DNA of 60,746 bases from Thamnocephalis sphaerospora. Taxonomy: Eukaryota > Zoopagomycota > Zoopagomycetes > Zoopagales > Sigmoideomycetaceae. Both the position numbers and the translations under genes were made by a program. A model generated the notes under the pieces. That model was not told the DNA's origin, made no database searches, and worked only from the letters and a program-made list of their open reading frames with translations. Within the stretch, counting starts at the first letter, position 1; every line of letters starts with the position of its first letter. The stretch lies in NCBI GenBank assembly GCA_003614735.1, contig KZ992442.1:1-60746 (forward strand), read 5' to 3'. Below are positions 11,544-22,492 of this stretch, piece by piece.

Positions 11544-13347
11544 CTACTCGGCCCTGGCCTTCTTGCGTGCCGCCAATGCCGCTGCCACGGCTTTGTTTGT
11601 CATGGCAGCCGACATGCTGCTGGCCGCATGGCTCGTTGCTCCCAGACTGCTGCCGGCGCCATCAGGGCGCTTGGCTACCACGGGCGCCACTGGCTTTGCT
11701 CCGGCATGCTCTTCCTTGGTCAACTTGCGGGTGGGATACTTGAAGCCCTGGTTGACAAACGAGCTGGTCGAGCGGCCGACGGATGGTTAGCAGGGTCGCA
11801 GACAAGGCGACAGCGGCTAGACTTACTTGAATGCTGGCTTTGGCTCCTCCTGAAAGTACGGATGGTCCATGGCCTGGTCGGCGGATATCCGTCGTTCTGG
11901 ATCGTACTCTAGCATGAGACGCAGCAGGTCAAAGCCCTGCTCGCTTTTCGAAGAGCATGTTTTCCAGTAGCTTCGTAGGGTATTTTCGTGTCTATCGCCA
12001 GAGCATTAGTCAGATATGGGCGATGCTTGCGCAGTCAATGGACACTTACTCGCGTATCGCTGCCAAGTTGCTATATTCTGGCAGATCAACCACGCCCGGC
12101 CAGCGAGCGACTAGCATAGAAACACTGATAAGTAACGAAATATGCACTGGCGCACGGCAGACATAGCTACCTGTAGGTGTGCCGAGCACTTCGATAATCT
12201 TGACGACCTGGTGTCTCTGGAATGGCGGTGTCTTGCGACCGTCCATTTTCACTTCCTCGCTCTTGAAGATAGGTCGCAGCGTAAGTAGTTCGGCAAAGAT
12301 GCAACCGACGGCCCATATGTCTGCCAGACGGAAACAGCGATGACGCGTCAACTGACTAATCTATGCCGCAAAACCCGCTTTGCAAACTATACCAATTGCC
12401 TTGGTGTAGTGCTTTGCGCCAAGAAGCAATTCGGGCGCACGATACCAGACCGTGACGACGACGCGATCACCATCGGCCAGCGGCAGCAGTGGCTGGCGAT
12501 ACACGCGCGCTAGACCAAGATCTCCTATGTTGCGCATGCCTGTTAGCAACAGACCGAATCCTGCAAGTGACCCTATGCAGCGCACCAATCTTTACAACGC
12601 CCTTGGTGGTGACCAGAATATTGGCCTGTGTTGCGCAGAATGTGCCCGTCAGTACGCCGCAGGTCAAATTGGCGCATAGCATCGTACCGGCTTCAAGTCA
12701 CGGTGCAGAATCCAGTTTGCATGCAAATAGGCAAGACCATTGAGAAGTTGCCAGAGAAACGACTTGACGGTAAGCTCCGGCAGCGGCTTCCGTTCCTCAT
12801 GGCCGTGATACTGAAGTACTTGCTGTGATGGCGGCTCAGCGTTTGAACACGCAGCCCGTCATACCTGTCGCCCAGCACCTACCAAAAGATCATGCTCTGC
12901 ATACTCCAGAATCATGTAGATGGCGTGATTTTCCGTCAGCACCTCGCGAAGTGCCATGATGTTGATATGCGACAGCTCGCGACACAGCTGCATACACCGT
13001 CGGTTAGTCTACGCTGCCGAGCTTCTACAGCAAGCGTACCCACCGCTATTTCTCGGCATGCCGACTGCGAGATGCCGGCTGCCACTAGACCGCTCTCGCC
13101 TTCTTTCTCCACCTTGAACGCCTTGATTGCATACTCTCCGTCGTCGTCGCTATTTGCAGGGTATCAGCAACCCACCGACACTGACACTGCACACTATCCT
13201 GGCGCCCTAGCTGCACCTGTCGCGCGATCGCGCCTTGTATACGCGCCCATAGGTGCCGGAGCTAATGAAGCCGAGAATCTCGTAGCGGTCCACCAATCGC
13301 GGGCGTCGTGCATCACGACGCGCCTTGTAGGCTCGTGTAAGCTCCAT
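11544..13347 (-). CDS. SSN3: Mediator kinase Ssn3/Srb10 (CDK8)
   Basis: The cyclin C-dependent kinase of the Mediator kinase module. The start [15 protein letters not shown] (13347) leads to the glycine-loop region [18 protein letters not shown]. The cyclin-binding helix reads [11 protein letters not shown] (near 13046-13072), the SACRE form diagnostic of CDK8 in place of PSTAIRE. Then come [29 protein letters not shown] (shown by its parts [13 protein letters not shown] and [15 protein letters not shown]), [37 protein letters not shown], and [19 protein letters not shown]. The DLG in place of DFG is as in other fungal Ssn3. A basic, Ala-rich tail after [17 protein letters not shown] ends KKARAE. 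Many short introns. A TFB3 gene (the CAK subunit) lies 6 kb to the right, without evident linkage. Confidence 0.92.
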
Positions 13348-13644
13348 AGGACAAGTGTGGTAAGGTGGGGGCAAGCGGGAATAATAATGGATCTTTGCTG
13401 CCACAACATTGAATGCCACATGTGCACACTAACCGACCAGTCGCATCTCCACCCGCACCAGCATGAGATCACTGGAAGACGATGCCAACACAATATGGAC
13501 AAGCAGACGGCGGAGCATGCGGTACCGATACACTGGCTATATCTACGGTCGTATGTGACCGTAATTGATTTGTTCGCTTGTGTCTTTGCGCTAGAGCGGC
13601 ACGCGTGCATTGACAAACATCCACAAAGAGTAGAGAGCGTGCGC

Positions 13645-14676
13645 TTAGCCGATGACCAGCTTGTCGCCGTCGATGACGTGCTCGGGGATTTCCAGGTTGA
13701 GCGGCGCCGGACCCTTGCGAATACGGCCCGAGATGTCGTAGTGGCTGCCGTGGCACGGGCAGAACCAACCGCCATAGTCACCCGCGTCGCCGATGGGCAC
13801 ACAGCCAAGATGCGTGCAAATACCCAGCATGACGAGCCACTCGGGCTGCTGTGCGCGCGCACTATCCAGCTGCGGGTCGCGCAGCTCGGAAATGTTGACC
13901 GCGTTGGCCTCGGCGATTTCGGCGGCAGTACGGTGGCGAATGAAGATGGGCTTGCCGCGCCACTTGACGACAACGTTCTTACCCTCCGGAATCGCCGACA
14001 GATCCACCTCCACCTTGGCCAGCGCAAGCACGTCTGCGGACGCGCTCATGTTGCTCAAAAAGTCGTGCACGGTCGACTTGGCGGCCACCGCGGACAGCAC
14101 GCCGGTGGTGCCGACCATCATGTACGCAAAGGCGCGCGACGTGTCCGGAGTCGAGTCCTTGCGGTACTCGGAAAAGTCAGGAATGTCGGTCGAGTTGGAG
14201 TTGGCCGACGTCGCCGAGAAACGCTGCTGCTGGCCAACCTGAGCGGCCGCGGCTGTCAAGCGAAAACACCACGAGCAGCAAGGCCAACCGTGGATGCATG
14301 GCAGCGGGTAAGTAATGCGACGATGAGGTGGAAAGCACGCTGTATGCGCACGCAACACTCCGGACGTGGCGCAGTCCACAACCATGGTGCATGGATTCAC
14401 GCCTACGCCAGTAGATGCAGAGCGACAGGACTAGGCCTGCCACTGGTCTGCACCGGGATACATGCACGCCACTCCGAGTGCCAGCGCCAGCCGCACCCGC
14501 TACCTACCAACGTTCATCGTGCGGTTGAGCAGAGCACCATTGCGCGCGATCAACGTACCGCTGGACCACTTTGGCGCAACGTGGATCTTGGGTGCCACAC
14601 GAGTCGCGGCGCGCAGCGCAGTGCCGGCGGCCGCGACCGAGTTGATGGCAGTGCGGTTGATGAGCTTGCTAGCCAT
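13645..14676 (-). CDS. RIP1: Rieske iron-sulfur subunit of complex III
   Basis: Ubiquinol-cytochrome c reductase Rieske protein. Exon 1 (start 14676, [14 protein letters not shown]) is basic and Ser/Ala-rich, a mitochondrial presequence. After an intron starting GTAGGT (near 14510) and ending at the TTGACAG near 14255 comes a presequence end ([11 protein letters not shown]), then [13 protein letters not shown], the transmembrane helix ([27 protein letters not shown]), and the Rieske fold with both cluster motifs, CTHLGCVP (about 13800-13820) and CPCHGSHYD (about 13745-13770), ending [19 protein letters not shown]. All Cys and His ligands are present. It shares its promoter with the divergent mitochondrial MetRS. 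The 14677-14760 leader has a CT-rich tract on the sense strand. Confidence 0.96.
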
Positions 14677-15044
14677 GACGCGCGCGCAGAGAGCGTAAGC
14701 CAGGGAGAAAACGAGGCGGTGCGATGGAGCAGGAGAGAGAGAGGGAGAGGAGCAAGACACAAGGGTGCGCGTAACGCGGAACAGCACGGAGCGAAGGTGT
14801 GCTCGAGTACGAATCGAGTGCACTCGAGTAGAAACGAGGCCAATTGTGTGTTTGCTAGCAGCGGTGCAGGGAAAATCGGAGCAGGACGGAAACATTTCTT
14901 GTAAAACTGTCGATGTCCAGCATTAATGCCATCATTACACGTCAATGCTAGCAAGCAACAACACCGCTACCCTGCCGTTTGTGGCTAGGACCACCTGGCT
15001 GGTTTCTCACTTTGTTACCCCGTCCGCCATTGAATTGACCGGCC
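14677..15044. promoter_or_regulatory. Divergent promoter region of RIP1 and mitochondrial MetRS
   Basis: 368 bases between two divergent genes that both encode mitochondrial proteins. A GAGAGAGAGGGAGAGG tract at about 14731-14752 is CT-rich on the RIP1 sense strand, 55-75 bases before its ATG. No gene is seen inside. Confidence 0.45.
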
Positions 15045-17438
15045 ATGCGTGCCGCCCTAGCGCTCCGTCGCTTCTTCGCGGCACCAGGCCGCTCTGGACT
15101 GCGCTGTGCTCCGCTGTTTACCTTTGCCAAAGCTGCACCGCCGCCGCCACCGCCGCCGCCACCAGTTCCGGCGCATCCAAAGCCCTACTATGTCACGACT
15201 CCCATATTTTACGTCAATGCCGGTAAGCTGCAGCGTCGGCTGTGGCCCTGCAAGCGCGGTGGCGCTGACTTGATATCGCCCGTTAGACCCGCACATTGGC
15301 CACTTTTATTCGCTGGTGCTGGCCGATACGGTTCGACGCTACCAGCAACTACGCGGTCGCGACGCACTGCTGGCTACGGGTACGGACGAACACGGCATGA
15401 AGGTAGGCATATCGGCGATACGACTAGCGAACTGGTTGTCAGGACGGTGTGCTACAGCGCTGCTGGGCAATCGTCAAACAGATTCAGCAGGCTGCACGCA
15501 ATGTGAACAAGACGCCCAAGGAACTGTGCGATGATGTATCGCAGCGCTTTCGCGTACGTATAGACACCGTATGCTGCTTTCTCTGCTTGATGCGATGCGC
15601 TTACATGACGACTGCGCAGGATCTAGCCACGGCTGCGGGCGTTCTTGGCGAAGATACCGTTTTTACGCGCACCACCGACCAGCTTCACGTTCAGACGGTG
15701 CACAAGCTATGGGTACGCGGTGGAGGAGAAGGAACATGGTAATTGCGCTGGTTTCATGCTAATATGTCGACAATTGGGCAGCGTCGTCTCATGAAGAGCG
15801 GACACATTTACAAAGGCTCGCATGAAGGGTGGTACTCTGTATCCGACGAAGCATTTTATCAGCCATCGCAGGTAGCAACCGTTAAAGATCCAGTTACGCA
15901 AAAGGATATTCAGGTAGACAGCACCGTGCGGATAGGGATGGTCGAGATGTTGTTCACATTGGTGCCAACAGATCTCCACAGAGACGGGCCAGCGTGTGGA
16001 GTGGATTGTCGAGGAGAACTACAAGTTCCGCCTGTCTGCGTTTCGCGAGCCACTGCGTCGCTGGTTAACCGACAATCCTGAGAGTAAGCCACCGCAGAAT
16101 CAGCTTGACCTGATGTGGTGCTTATCTTTGCCGCAGTTATTGTACCGCAGGCGCGGCATAACGAAGTACTGGCCTATTTGTCCCAGGAAGTGCCTGATCT
16201 TTCCATTTCACGTCCGAGATCTCGCCTCACCTGGGGCATTCCGGTGCCTGACGATGAGGAGCACGTCATCTACGTGTGGTTGGATGCACTCACCAATTAT
16301 TTGACGGCCACGCGCACATGGGAGCGCGCTAGCGAGGCCAAGGCCTGGCCCACCGACCTGCATGTGGTAGGCAAGGATATCATCAGGTGAGCACCATGTC
16401 CAGGACAAAAATCCCACCAGTCGACGCTTTTGTTAACCTATCGATACCAGATTCCACGCCATCTACTGGCCTGCCTTTCTTATGGCTGCCAATCTGCCAC
16501 TGCCGCGGCAAATTCTTGCCCATGCGCACTGGACCATGGACAAGCAGAAAATGAGCAAAAGCAGAGGCAACGTTGCCGATCCATTCGAGTTGCTGGATCG
16601 CTATGGCGTGGATGCAGTGCGCTACTTTATGATGCGCGATGGCGGCATCATCAACGATAGTGGTCAGTAGTAGATGGTCTGCGCCCGTAGTTGCATGATT
16701 TACTGACCTTTGTGCTGCGATAAACAGATTACAGCGAAGAAAGCATTCGCAAGCGCTACAAAAAGGAACTCTCAGGCCAGCTGGGCAATCTGTTGTCGCG
16801 TGCAACCTCCGCGTCCCTACTGCCAAATGGTATTTTCCCGCGTCCACCTGAAGCAGGTCATCTGGAAGCATCCGATCATGAACTGCGTGAATCGCTTTCT
16901 TCGCTGGCCAGTAAGTGCACATGACATGGTGGCTGCTCGCCATGCCATACTACTTGAATGCTGACTGGCACATTTGCTACCGTTCGCAGTCCGTGTAGGC
17001 CCTCATTTCGATCGGCACGAGTTTGGTCGTGGTCTGGCGCAGATCAGCGATGCTATCGCACTGGTAAGTTGTGCAGAATGTGCGGTGATGTGTAGTTGCG
17101 CATGCATGCGGGGCTGAATGGACACGCGTTGCATCTAGGCCAACAAGTACTTTACCGACAATGCACCGTGGGTGCTGGCACGCGAGACGGAAAGTGTGAC
17201 GGCACACCGTCGACTGCAAAACATCCTTTTCCACTCGCTAGAAACTGTGCGGATAGCCGGTATCCTGCTACAGCCGGTTATGCCGAAAAAGACAGACATG
17301 CTGCTAAGTGGCCTGGGCGTAGACTCGGTAGAGCGTCGCTGGCAGGACGCACTCCTGGACGGCGACGTGCAGGGAAAGCTGGCGACTCGACAGGTGCACA
17401 CAAACAGCGTGCTATTCCCTAAACTGCCCATGCCATAG
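15045..17438 (+). CDS. MSM1: Mitochondrial methionyl-tRNA synthetase
   Basis: A class I synthetase that charges mitochondrial tRNA-Met. The start [18 protein letters not shown] (15045) is a clear presequence, followed by a proline run and [15 protein letters not shown]. The HIGH-type motif is in DPHIGHFYS (15288-15305), with [12 protein letters not shown] after it. Conserved blocks include [52 protein letters not shown], and the KMSKS loop in [14 protein letters not shown] (16545-16580), then [11 protein letters not shown]. The anticodon-binding domain follows with [13 protein letters not shown] and [15 protein letters not shown]. There is no C-terminal tRNA-binding extension, as expected for the organellar form. 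About ten introns. The stop at 17438 is 59 bases from the converging POLD2 stop. Confidence 0.95.
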
Positions 17439-17469
17439 CGACAGCAGCGATGGTGGCGATTGCGGAGAT

Positions 17470-17475
17470 TTTATT
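17470..17475 (-). terminator. Poly(A) signal AATAAA for POLD2
   Basis: TTTATT on the plus strand, AATAAA on the minus strand, 23 bases after the POLD2 stop and between the converging MetRS and POLD2 stops. With such a short gap the two 3' UTRs must overlap. Confidence 0.45.
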
Positions 17476-17497
17476 GATATTCGATAGTACGCTAGAG

Positions 17498-19605
17498 TCA
17501 GAAAGCGGCATCCAACGTGACAGACTGGCAATCCAGCGTAGCCAGGTCCACAAGGGCAAGCACGCCGGTCTGCGCAAAGCTTGGCAGTAGAATCATGCGC
17601 GTCTGCTGGCCATCCGGGCCTGCATCGCACAGCACTCGTCAGCCGCTCCGTCTTGGCGCACCGCCCTTTTGCTATTTGCCCTTTCATTTATCCTTTCTGC
17701 ATGCTTACCCTGCACAAGTGTTGTCTCCAGCCGTGGCTGATTGCCAATGAAATAGATACTCGGACATTCGTCAATGATAAATGGCTCGCGATCCTGGAAT
17801 GGATAGCACCCTATGGCGGCCGGTATACCGCAGTGTCAGCGGCTTGTATCGTGCTGCCGACACGCATACGCTAATACTTGCACAATGTGTCGGGCGCTGT
17901 GGGCGCCATATGCCGCCACTCTAGCGTCTTCACTGCCATGCTCAGACGGTCCTCAGTATCGACGTATTTGATGAGATCGTCCAGCGACTGACCCGAGTTG
18001 CCTAGCACACTGTAATTCCACGGCGACAGTGATGTAAGCGACAGTTCGCTATTGCTACCGTTGCCGGAACAATGCCCGCGCCACTTACACATTGCCGGCG
18101 ATATTTCCCCAGTAAGGGTTTGTGACGGTATTTAGCGAGGAACACTGCGACGAGTGTGGCAGAAGCATCGGAAGAATTGGCTGCTGCGGTAGCGCGTGGG
18201 TGGCAGGATCCAACTCGCCCGGCATCAGGTCGACATCCAGCGAGCTGCACACGTCCAAAAGGAATGCATCGGCGTGCTGAGCCGCCGTTGGCTCGGTTGA
18301 GGCTGTTGCCGGCGCGTTACGACCACCACGGCGCTGTAAAATGTACAGCGATATTCTGCGTAAGCATTCTTGGATACAGCGTATTCATATCGCTTGCATG
18401 GCTTACCGAATGGCGCGTATCCGTCTCTACCTCTAGTGGCGAAAACGTATTCCCTGCAAAAATCACGCGTACAATATCGGCCTCCTCCTCTTGATCCTGC
18501 ACGCGACACCTTTAGCAATAGCGTCACCCCAGACTAGCGCGGATACGCATAACCTACCAATAGTGAGCCTAGCTCGCCCCGAAGGTACTGCGCCAGCAAC
18601 TGGGTGCGCAACACGTCCATATGGCCGGCGCCAATCTGTACACCGCTTACTAGCGCCAGATACTTTCGGCCTACCAGCGTAAACAACCGTGCGCATTAGC
18701 GATCAGCAATGTACGTTTGCGTTGGTAGGGTCGGCGTACCTCCCGAAGAAACGGGCCGTGCAGGTTGCGGCGGCAGATTGGGAAAACACACGTCCTTTAC
18801 GACAAATTCGCCCGAGCTATTTTCGCGGCCCAGCACCGCCGCCACCACTCCTGCAAGGCAGCCTGTGTTAGTTGTGTGACAGCTGCTGTTTGAATGTGCA
18901 ACTTACCGCTGACCAAATGATGAGCACGAATGTTATCGCTGCTCAGGACAATGCGTCCCGACTCATCCTCCAGCAGAGTCGCATCGTCGTCGGCGTAGTA
19001 TTTTTCGCGCGGCGGTGGCGCCGTCACTTTATGCTACGCCCAGTGCAAACATCACTCGTGAGTTGCGTGTGGCCGGAGGCATCGGTCATCGCTGGTCCAA
19101 GCCCACCTCGCGCGCAACATCCTCCAGTACATTGGGCTTCAGCTTCATATCGACATACACAGTGCCAACAACGCAGCATAACTGTCCCGTCTGCACATCC
19201 AGAATGCGCGGCAACACATTTTGTATGCCTGTGGACAGCGTATCCGCACATTCAAGTCAGGTCAGCGCAAACAGACACATAGCAACAGCGCTCACCATGC
19301 TGTTTGGACCAGCGCCGCTTGGCCTCTGCTGCTGCTGGTGCCTTTAGTCGATTCAGCCGCTGAAAGTAGACATTAGCGTACTGCTGCTGGTACGATCGTT
19401 CCTTGAGCAGAAATTGCTCGCGGCGCTCCGACAGCGGGTCATACTCGGCCTGCGGGCGCTTCAGGTACTGTGCTGCGTCCGACTCGTCTGCCGCCAGCAG
19501 GTGGTCCGCAGCACTGTCGAGTAGCAGCAGGTCAGCGCATGGCACAGCAGGACACCAGCGTTCAAGCGCAACCTACACGGCGCGGCTAGACGACGCGTGG
19601 GCCAT
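17498..19605 (-). CDS. POLD2: DNA polymerase delta small subunit (Pold2/Pol31)
   Basis: The B subunit of polymerase delta, which ties the catalytic subunit to the rest of the holoenzyme. The start MAHASSSRAV at 19605 is a 29-base first exon (donor GTAGGTTGCG, acceptor CTCGACAG). Then AADHLLAADES leads to the family segment REQFLLKERSYQQQYANVYFQRL (parts ERREQFLLKERS and QYANVYFQRLNRL). Later exons include PYLRGELGSL (minus of about 18560-18590), the phosphoesterase-like core DVDLMPGELDPATHALPQQP, TVTNPYW, NYSVLGNSGQSLDDLIKYV, and EWRHMAPTAPDTL, then EPFIIDECPSIYFIGNQP and an Asp-Ala-Ala-Phe end. The metal-binding residues of archaeal relatives are not expected in this eukaryotic subunit. Divergent from TFB3 with only 112 bases between the starts. 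Confidence 0.93.
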
Positions 19606-19717
19606 GAGTGTCGTAGTATTTTTGGACGGGCGCGTAAGAGGCAGAGAGAAAAGACGCGCGAAGCGGCGTTGTTGTGACGCCCTCTACCATCTGCACCGCT
19701 CCACGGTCATTGCCAAC
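19606..19717. promoter_or_regulatory. 112-base divergent promoter of POLD2 and TFB3
   Basis: The whole distance between two opposite start codons is 112 bases, so both core promoters and both leaders share it. No TATA box is evident. It is the shortest divergent gap in the window. Confidence 0.5.
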
Positions 19718-21161
19718 ATGTTCGCCAAGCGACGCGCAGAACTGGCGCCAGCCTACCAGGACAAGAACGACAAGTGTCCAATATGTCGGAGCGAGCGCTA
19801 CATGAACACGACCATGAGGCTGCTGGTCGGACCATGTTTTCACACCATGTATGCGCAGCATGCATATACGCTGCGGTCGCCGCCACTAACGGACCGTTTG
19901 CCAGGTGCGATTCGTGTATTGACCGGCTGTTTGCTCAGGGTCCGGCGCCATGTCCCATCTGCCACCAGATTTTGCGTAAAATGGCCTTTGTCGAGCCGAC
20001 ATTTGAAGACCTGGGCGTGGAGAAAGAGGTGCGCATCCGGAAGCGACTGGCAGAAACGTAAGCGTTGGCGCGCACAGCAACAACGTTGCGGTGCATGTAC
20101 TGACCTGTATGCACTGGTGCCTATTTCAGCTTTAATAAGCGCCCAGAGGACTTTGCTACCTTGCGCGAGTACAACGATTACCTCGAAGATGTGGAGGAAA
20201 TAAGTATGTCGCGCACCGCTACTCTACAGCATATGACTTGATGCTTTGCTGACGACGCCGTCGCAGCATTCAACATGATCAACGAGGTCGACATTGAAGC
20301 CACCGAAACGCGCATCAAAGAGTTCCAGACCGCTAATCAGGATGTCATTCTGGCCAACCACGCAAAGTCGGTGCGTAAGCATGGACGGGTGGGCAGACGA
20401 CGCTGTTGCTGACGCGAGCATGTCGTCAGAAACGCGAAGAGAAGCAGCTGGATATACAGATGGAACAGGAGATGCTTGAGCGGCAGCGACAGCGCGAGGA
20501 GCTGCAGCGTGAAGTGACCGAGGCCGATCAGGCGCGGCGGCGCGAGAAAGAGGAGATTCTCAAAGCGTTGGTATGTCGCGTGGGACTACGCTGACGCTTG
20601 CCTTGTTGCAGCTAATATGCGTTCTCCTTGATCGCAGGCATCGTCTGAGGAACCGGCGGCCGACATTCTTGCCAAGCGCACGGCCCTTTCGCTAAAGCGA
20701 TCGTCCATGCGCCGACAAGCTGAATCGCAGGCGCAGCAGCTCCAGCAACAGAAGCTGGCCACTGGATCGGCTGATCGGGTGCTTACAGGAGCTATGGATG
20801 ATCAGACGATGGTCCTGAGTGCCATTGCCGAGGAGGAGCCGTTCAACCCGCTGGACGGCATGTACGCCGATGTGGGCGGCCTTGCCGTACGCCACGACTA
20901 TGTTGATCCGTATCCTTTACGCTCGGAGGCTGCAGGAGATGATGGATGCCGGCTTTGTTTAGCACGCAATGTTTCTTTAACAATTGTGACGTTTATGCGT
21001 TTGGCAGCTTCACGCAGCATTTGGTCAACAATCCTGCCGTACGTGCCGGCGGCTGGTCAGTCGACCTGCTGCATCGGCGTGCGCTTGAAGACGCCATCGC
21101 CACTCTATTTGTGGTGCATTCCGCCGAGGATACTTCAGAGACTGTGGCCATGGATGTCTAG
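19718..21161 (+). CDS. TFB3: TFIIH/CAK assembly factor Tfb3 (MAT1)
   Basis: The RING subunit that holds cyclin H and CDK7 on TFIIH. The start MFAKRRAELAPAYQ (19718) is followed by a C3HC4 RING: CPICRSERYMNTTMRLLVG, CFHTM-CDSCIDRLF, PCPICHQILRKMAF. Then come FNKRPEDFATLREYNDYLE, FNMINEVDIEATETRIKEFQ, a long charged coiled coil (EEKQLDIQMEQEML to EKEEILKAL), and a C-terminal part DYVDPFTQHLVNN-PAVRAGGWSVDLLHRRALEDAIATLF, the CDK7/cyclin-contacting AGG motif of the family. The last intron starts GTATCC and ends GGCAG just before C-TTC-ACG. Its stop lies 79 bases before the stop of the converging RRP17. Confidence 0.94.
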
Positions 21162-21240
21162 TCTAATGGTAGCAGCGCACTTTGTTCACATAAATGCAGT
21201 ATATTGCCTAGCACACGCTCTCTACGCTCTTGGTTGCCAG

Positions 21241-22281
21241 CTATTTGCTCTTTTTGTGGTACTTGGCCTTGGCCGACTTTGACTTTGCAATGGTCGCTCG
21301 GCGAGCTGCCTTGGTCTCGTAGCGGAACTTTTTCGGCTTGTTCTGCTTGCTCAGCGAGCGCTCGCTGAATACGCTCAAGTCAGCCGTGCACTTGCTGTAG
21401 TCTACAGCGCCACTTACAGCTTTTCCATTTCCTGCTGCACTATCGTCTCTTCAGATGTCTTTTTCTGCCAAAGCAAGAGTGCGGTTAACACGACAGCTCT
21501 GGCATCACCACAGCCAACAAGCAGGTTGACCTCAACTTACCCGCTGTTCAGCCGCTTTGGCGCGTGCCTTGACCGACTCTCGCGCGGCAGCATCCACTTC
21601 TGCTTCATCGTCCATCTCGCTGATCACCGTGACCGTTGTGGCTGTGGAGCCGCCCTTGAAGGAAGATACGTGACCAGTACCAACGCTATCCACCGCCCAG
21701 GGATCGCCCTCGGCCGTGTTGGTTTCCTCCTTTTTCTTCTCCTTATTCTCCTCCTCCTCCTCCTCCTCCTCTTCCTCGCTGGATGATTCGCCACGTTCAC
21801 GGCGCAGCCCTGTCATAGAATTGCATAATGGTTAATCACTAAACCCTGCATTTTACCTTCTAGGCTGACCTACGTTTGGCATACTCTTCGTACTCATCGA
21901 TGCGCTGCTGAGCCATTTCCTCTCGTGCTTCGCGACGCTGCAGTAGCCGTTAGCATTGAATGTGTGTGCGGTATATCCTGTCGCTACCGTGACCCACCAT
22001 CTTTCGCTCCTCTAGTCGCTCCTGTCGCGCTTTCTCATCGGCACGCTTTTTGTAGGCCAGGCGGCGCTCCTGCTTGCGCTTCTGGAAGCCAGTCAAGAAT
22101 TCGCTAACCGCAGAGACGATACAGCGGTTGCTTAGTCGACATGTAGCAGTCTGCAGGCAGTGGTCCAGCCTTACCGGCGTACTGAATCGTCAAAGCAAAT
22201 CTCCTCCACCTGCTCCTTGCGCTGCTTGCGCTTTTTGGCATAGGTGCGCGCACCAGCAGTGAGAATCCGTGTGTTGTCCAT
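21241..22281 (-). CDS. RRP17: Nucleolar protein Rrp17/NOL12 family
   Basis: A nucleolar RNA-binding protein (Nop25/NOL12 family) needed for large-subunit rRNA 5' processing. The start MDNTRILTAGARTYAKK (22281) precedes the family core: EEICFDDSVR, EFLTGFQKRKQERRLAYKK, RADEKARQERLEERKMREARE and QRIDEYEEYAK, a highly basic helix. An acidic run of about eleven Glu follows (21746-21780), then KGGSTATTVTVISEMD, which matches the conserved TVTV(I/T)-D block, a second charged helix, and a Lys-rich end SKQNKPKKFRYETKA to AKYHKKSK with nuclear/nucleolar signals. About five short introns. Divergent from NAA10. Confidence 0.85.
21746..21780. repeat. (GAG)n/(CTC)n trinucleotide tract coding polyglutamate in RRP17
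   Basis: About eleven near-perfect CTC units on the plus strand, read as Glu codons by the minus-strand gene. Length may vary between isolates. Confidence 0.7.
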
Positions 22282-22456
22282 GGTCGTGCAGTGGAAGAAG
22301 CAAGCGTGATTTCTTTTTTGCAGACACTACTGAAAAGCCAGCCTTGCCAGTGCGCGTCCTATACGACGCCACCAACCGACGCATCACTCCCCGCCTGCTG
22401 CCACTGTGACCTTTTCTGTCTACCGTCGTTGTTCCATTGCCCGTCTGCCGCTGGCC

Positions 22457-22462
22457 TATATA
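22457..22462 (+). promoter_or_regulatory. NAA10: TATA-like element upstream of NAA10
   Basis: TATATA, 31-36 bases before the NAA10 ATG, within the 211-base divergent gap to RRP17. If used, the leader would be very short. Confidence 0.3.
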
Positions 22463-22492
22463 GCGCATACACGCTCGCTACGCACTGCCACC

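Noticed and set aside
12892-14904. A 670-residue open frame on the plus strand
   Set aside because: It is the antisense shadow of SSN3 and RIP1. Both minus-strand genes have clear conserved motifs, and the long frame has none.
19538-19545. A start of POLD2 at the frame beginning with MPCADLLLLD
   Set aside because: The codon at 19545 is GTG. Splicing the 29-base ATG exon at 19605 across this segment gives a proper start, and the MPCADLLLLD segment is intron.
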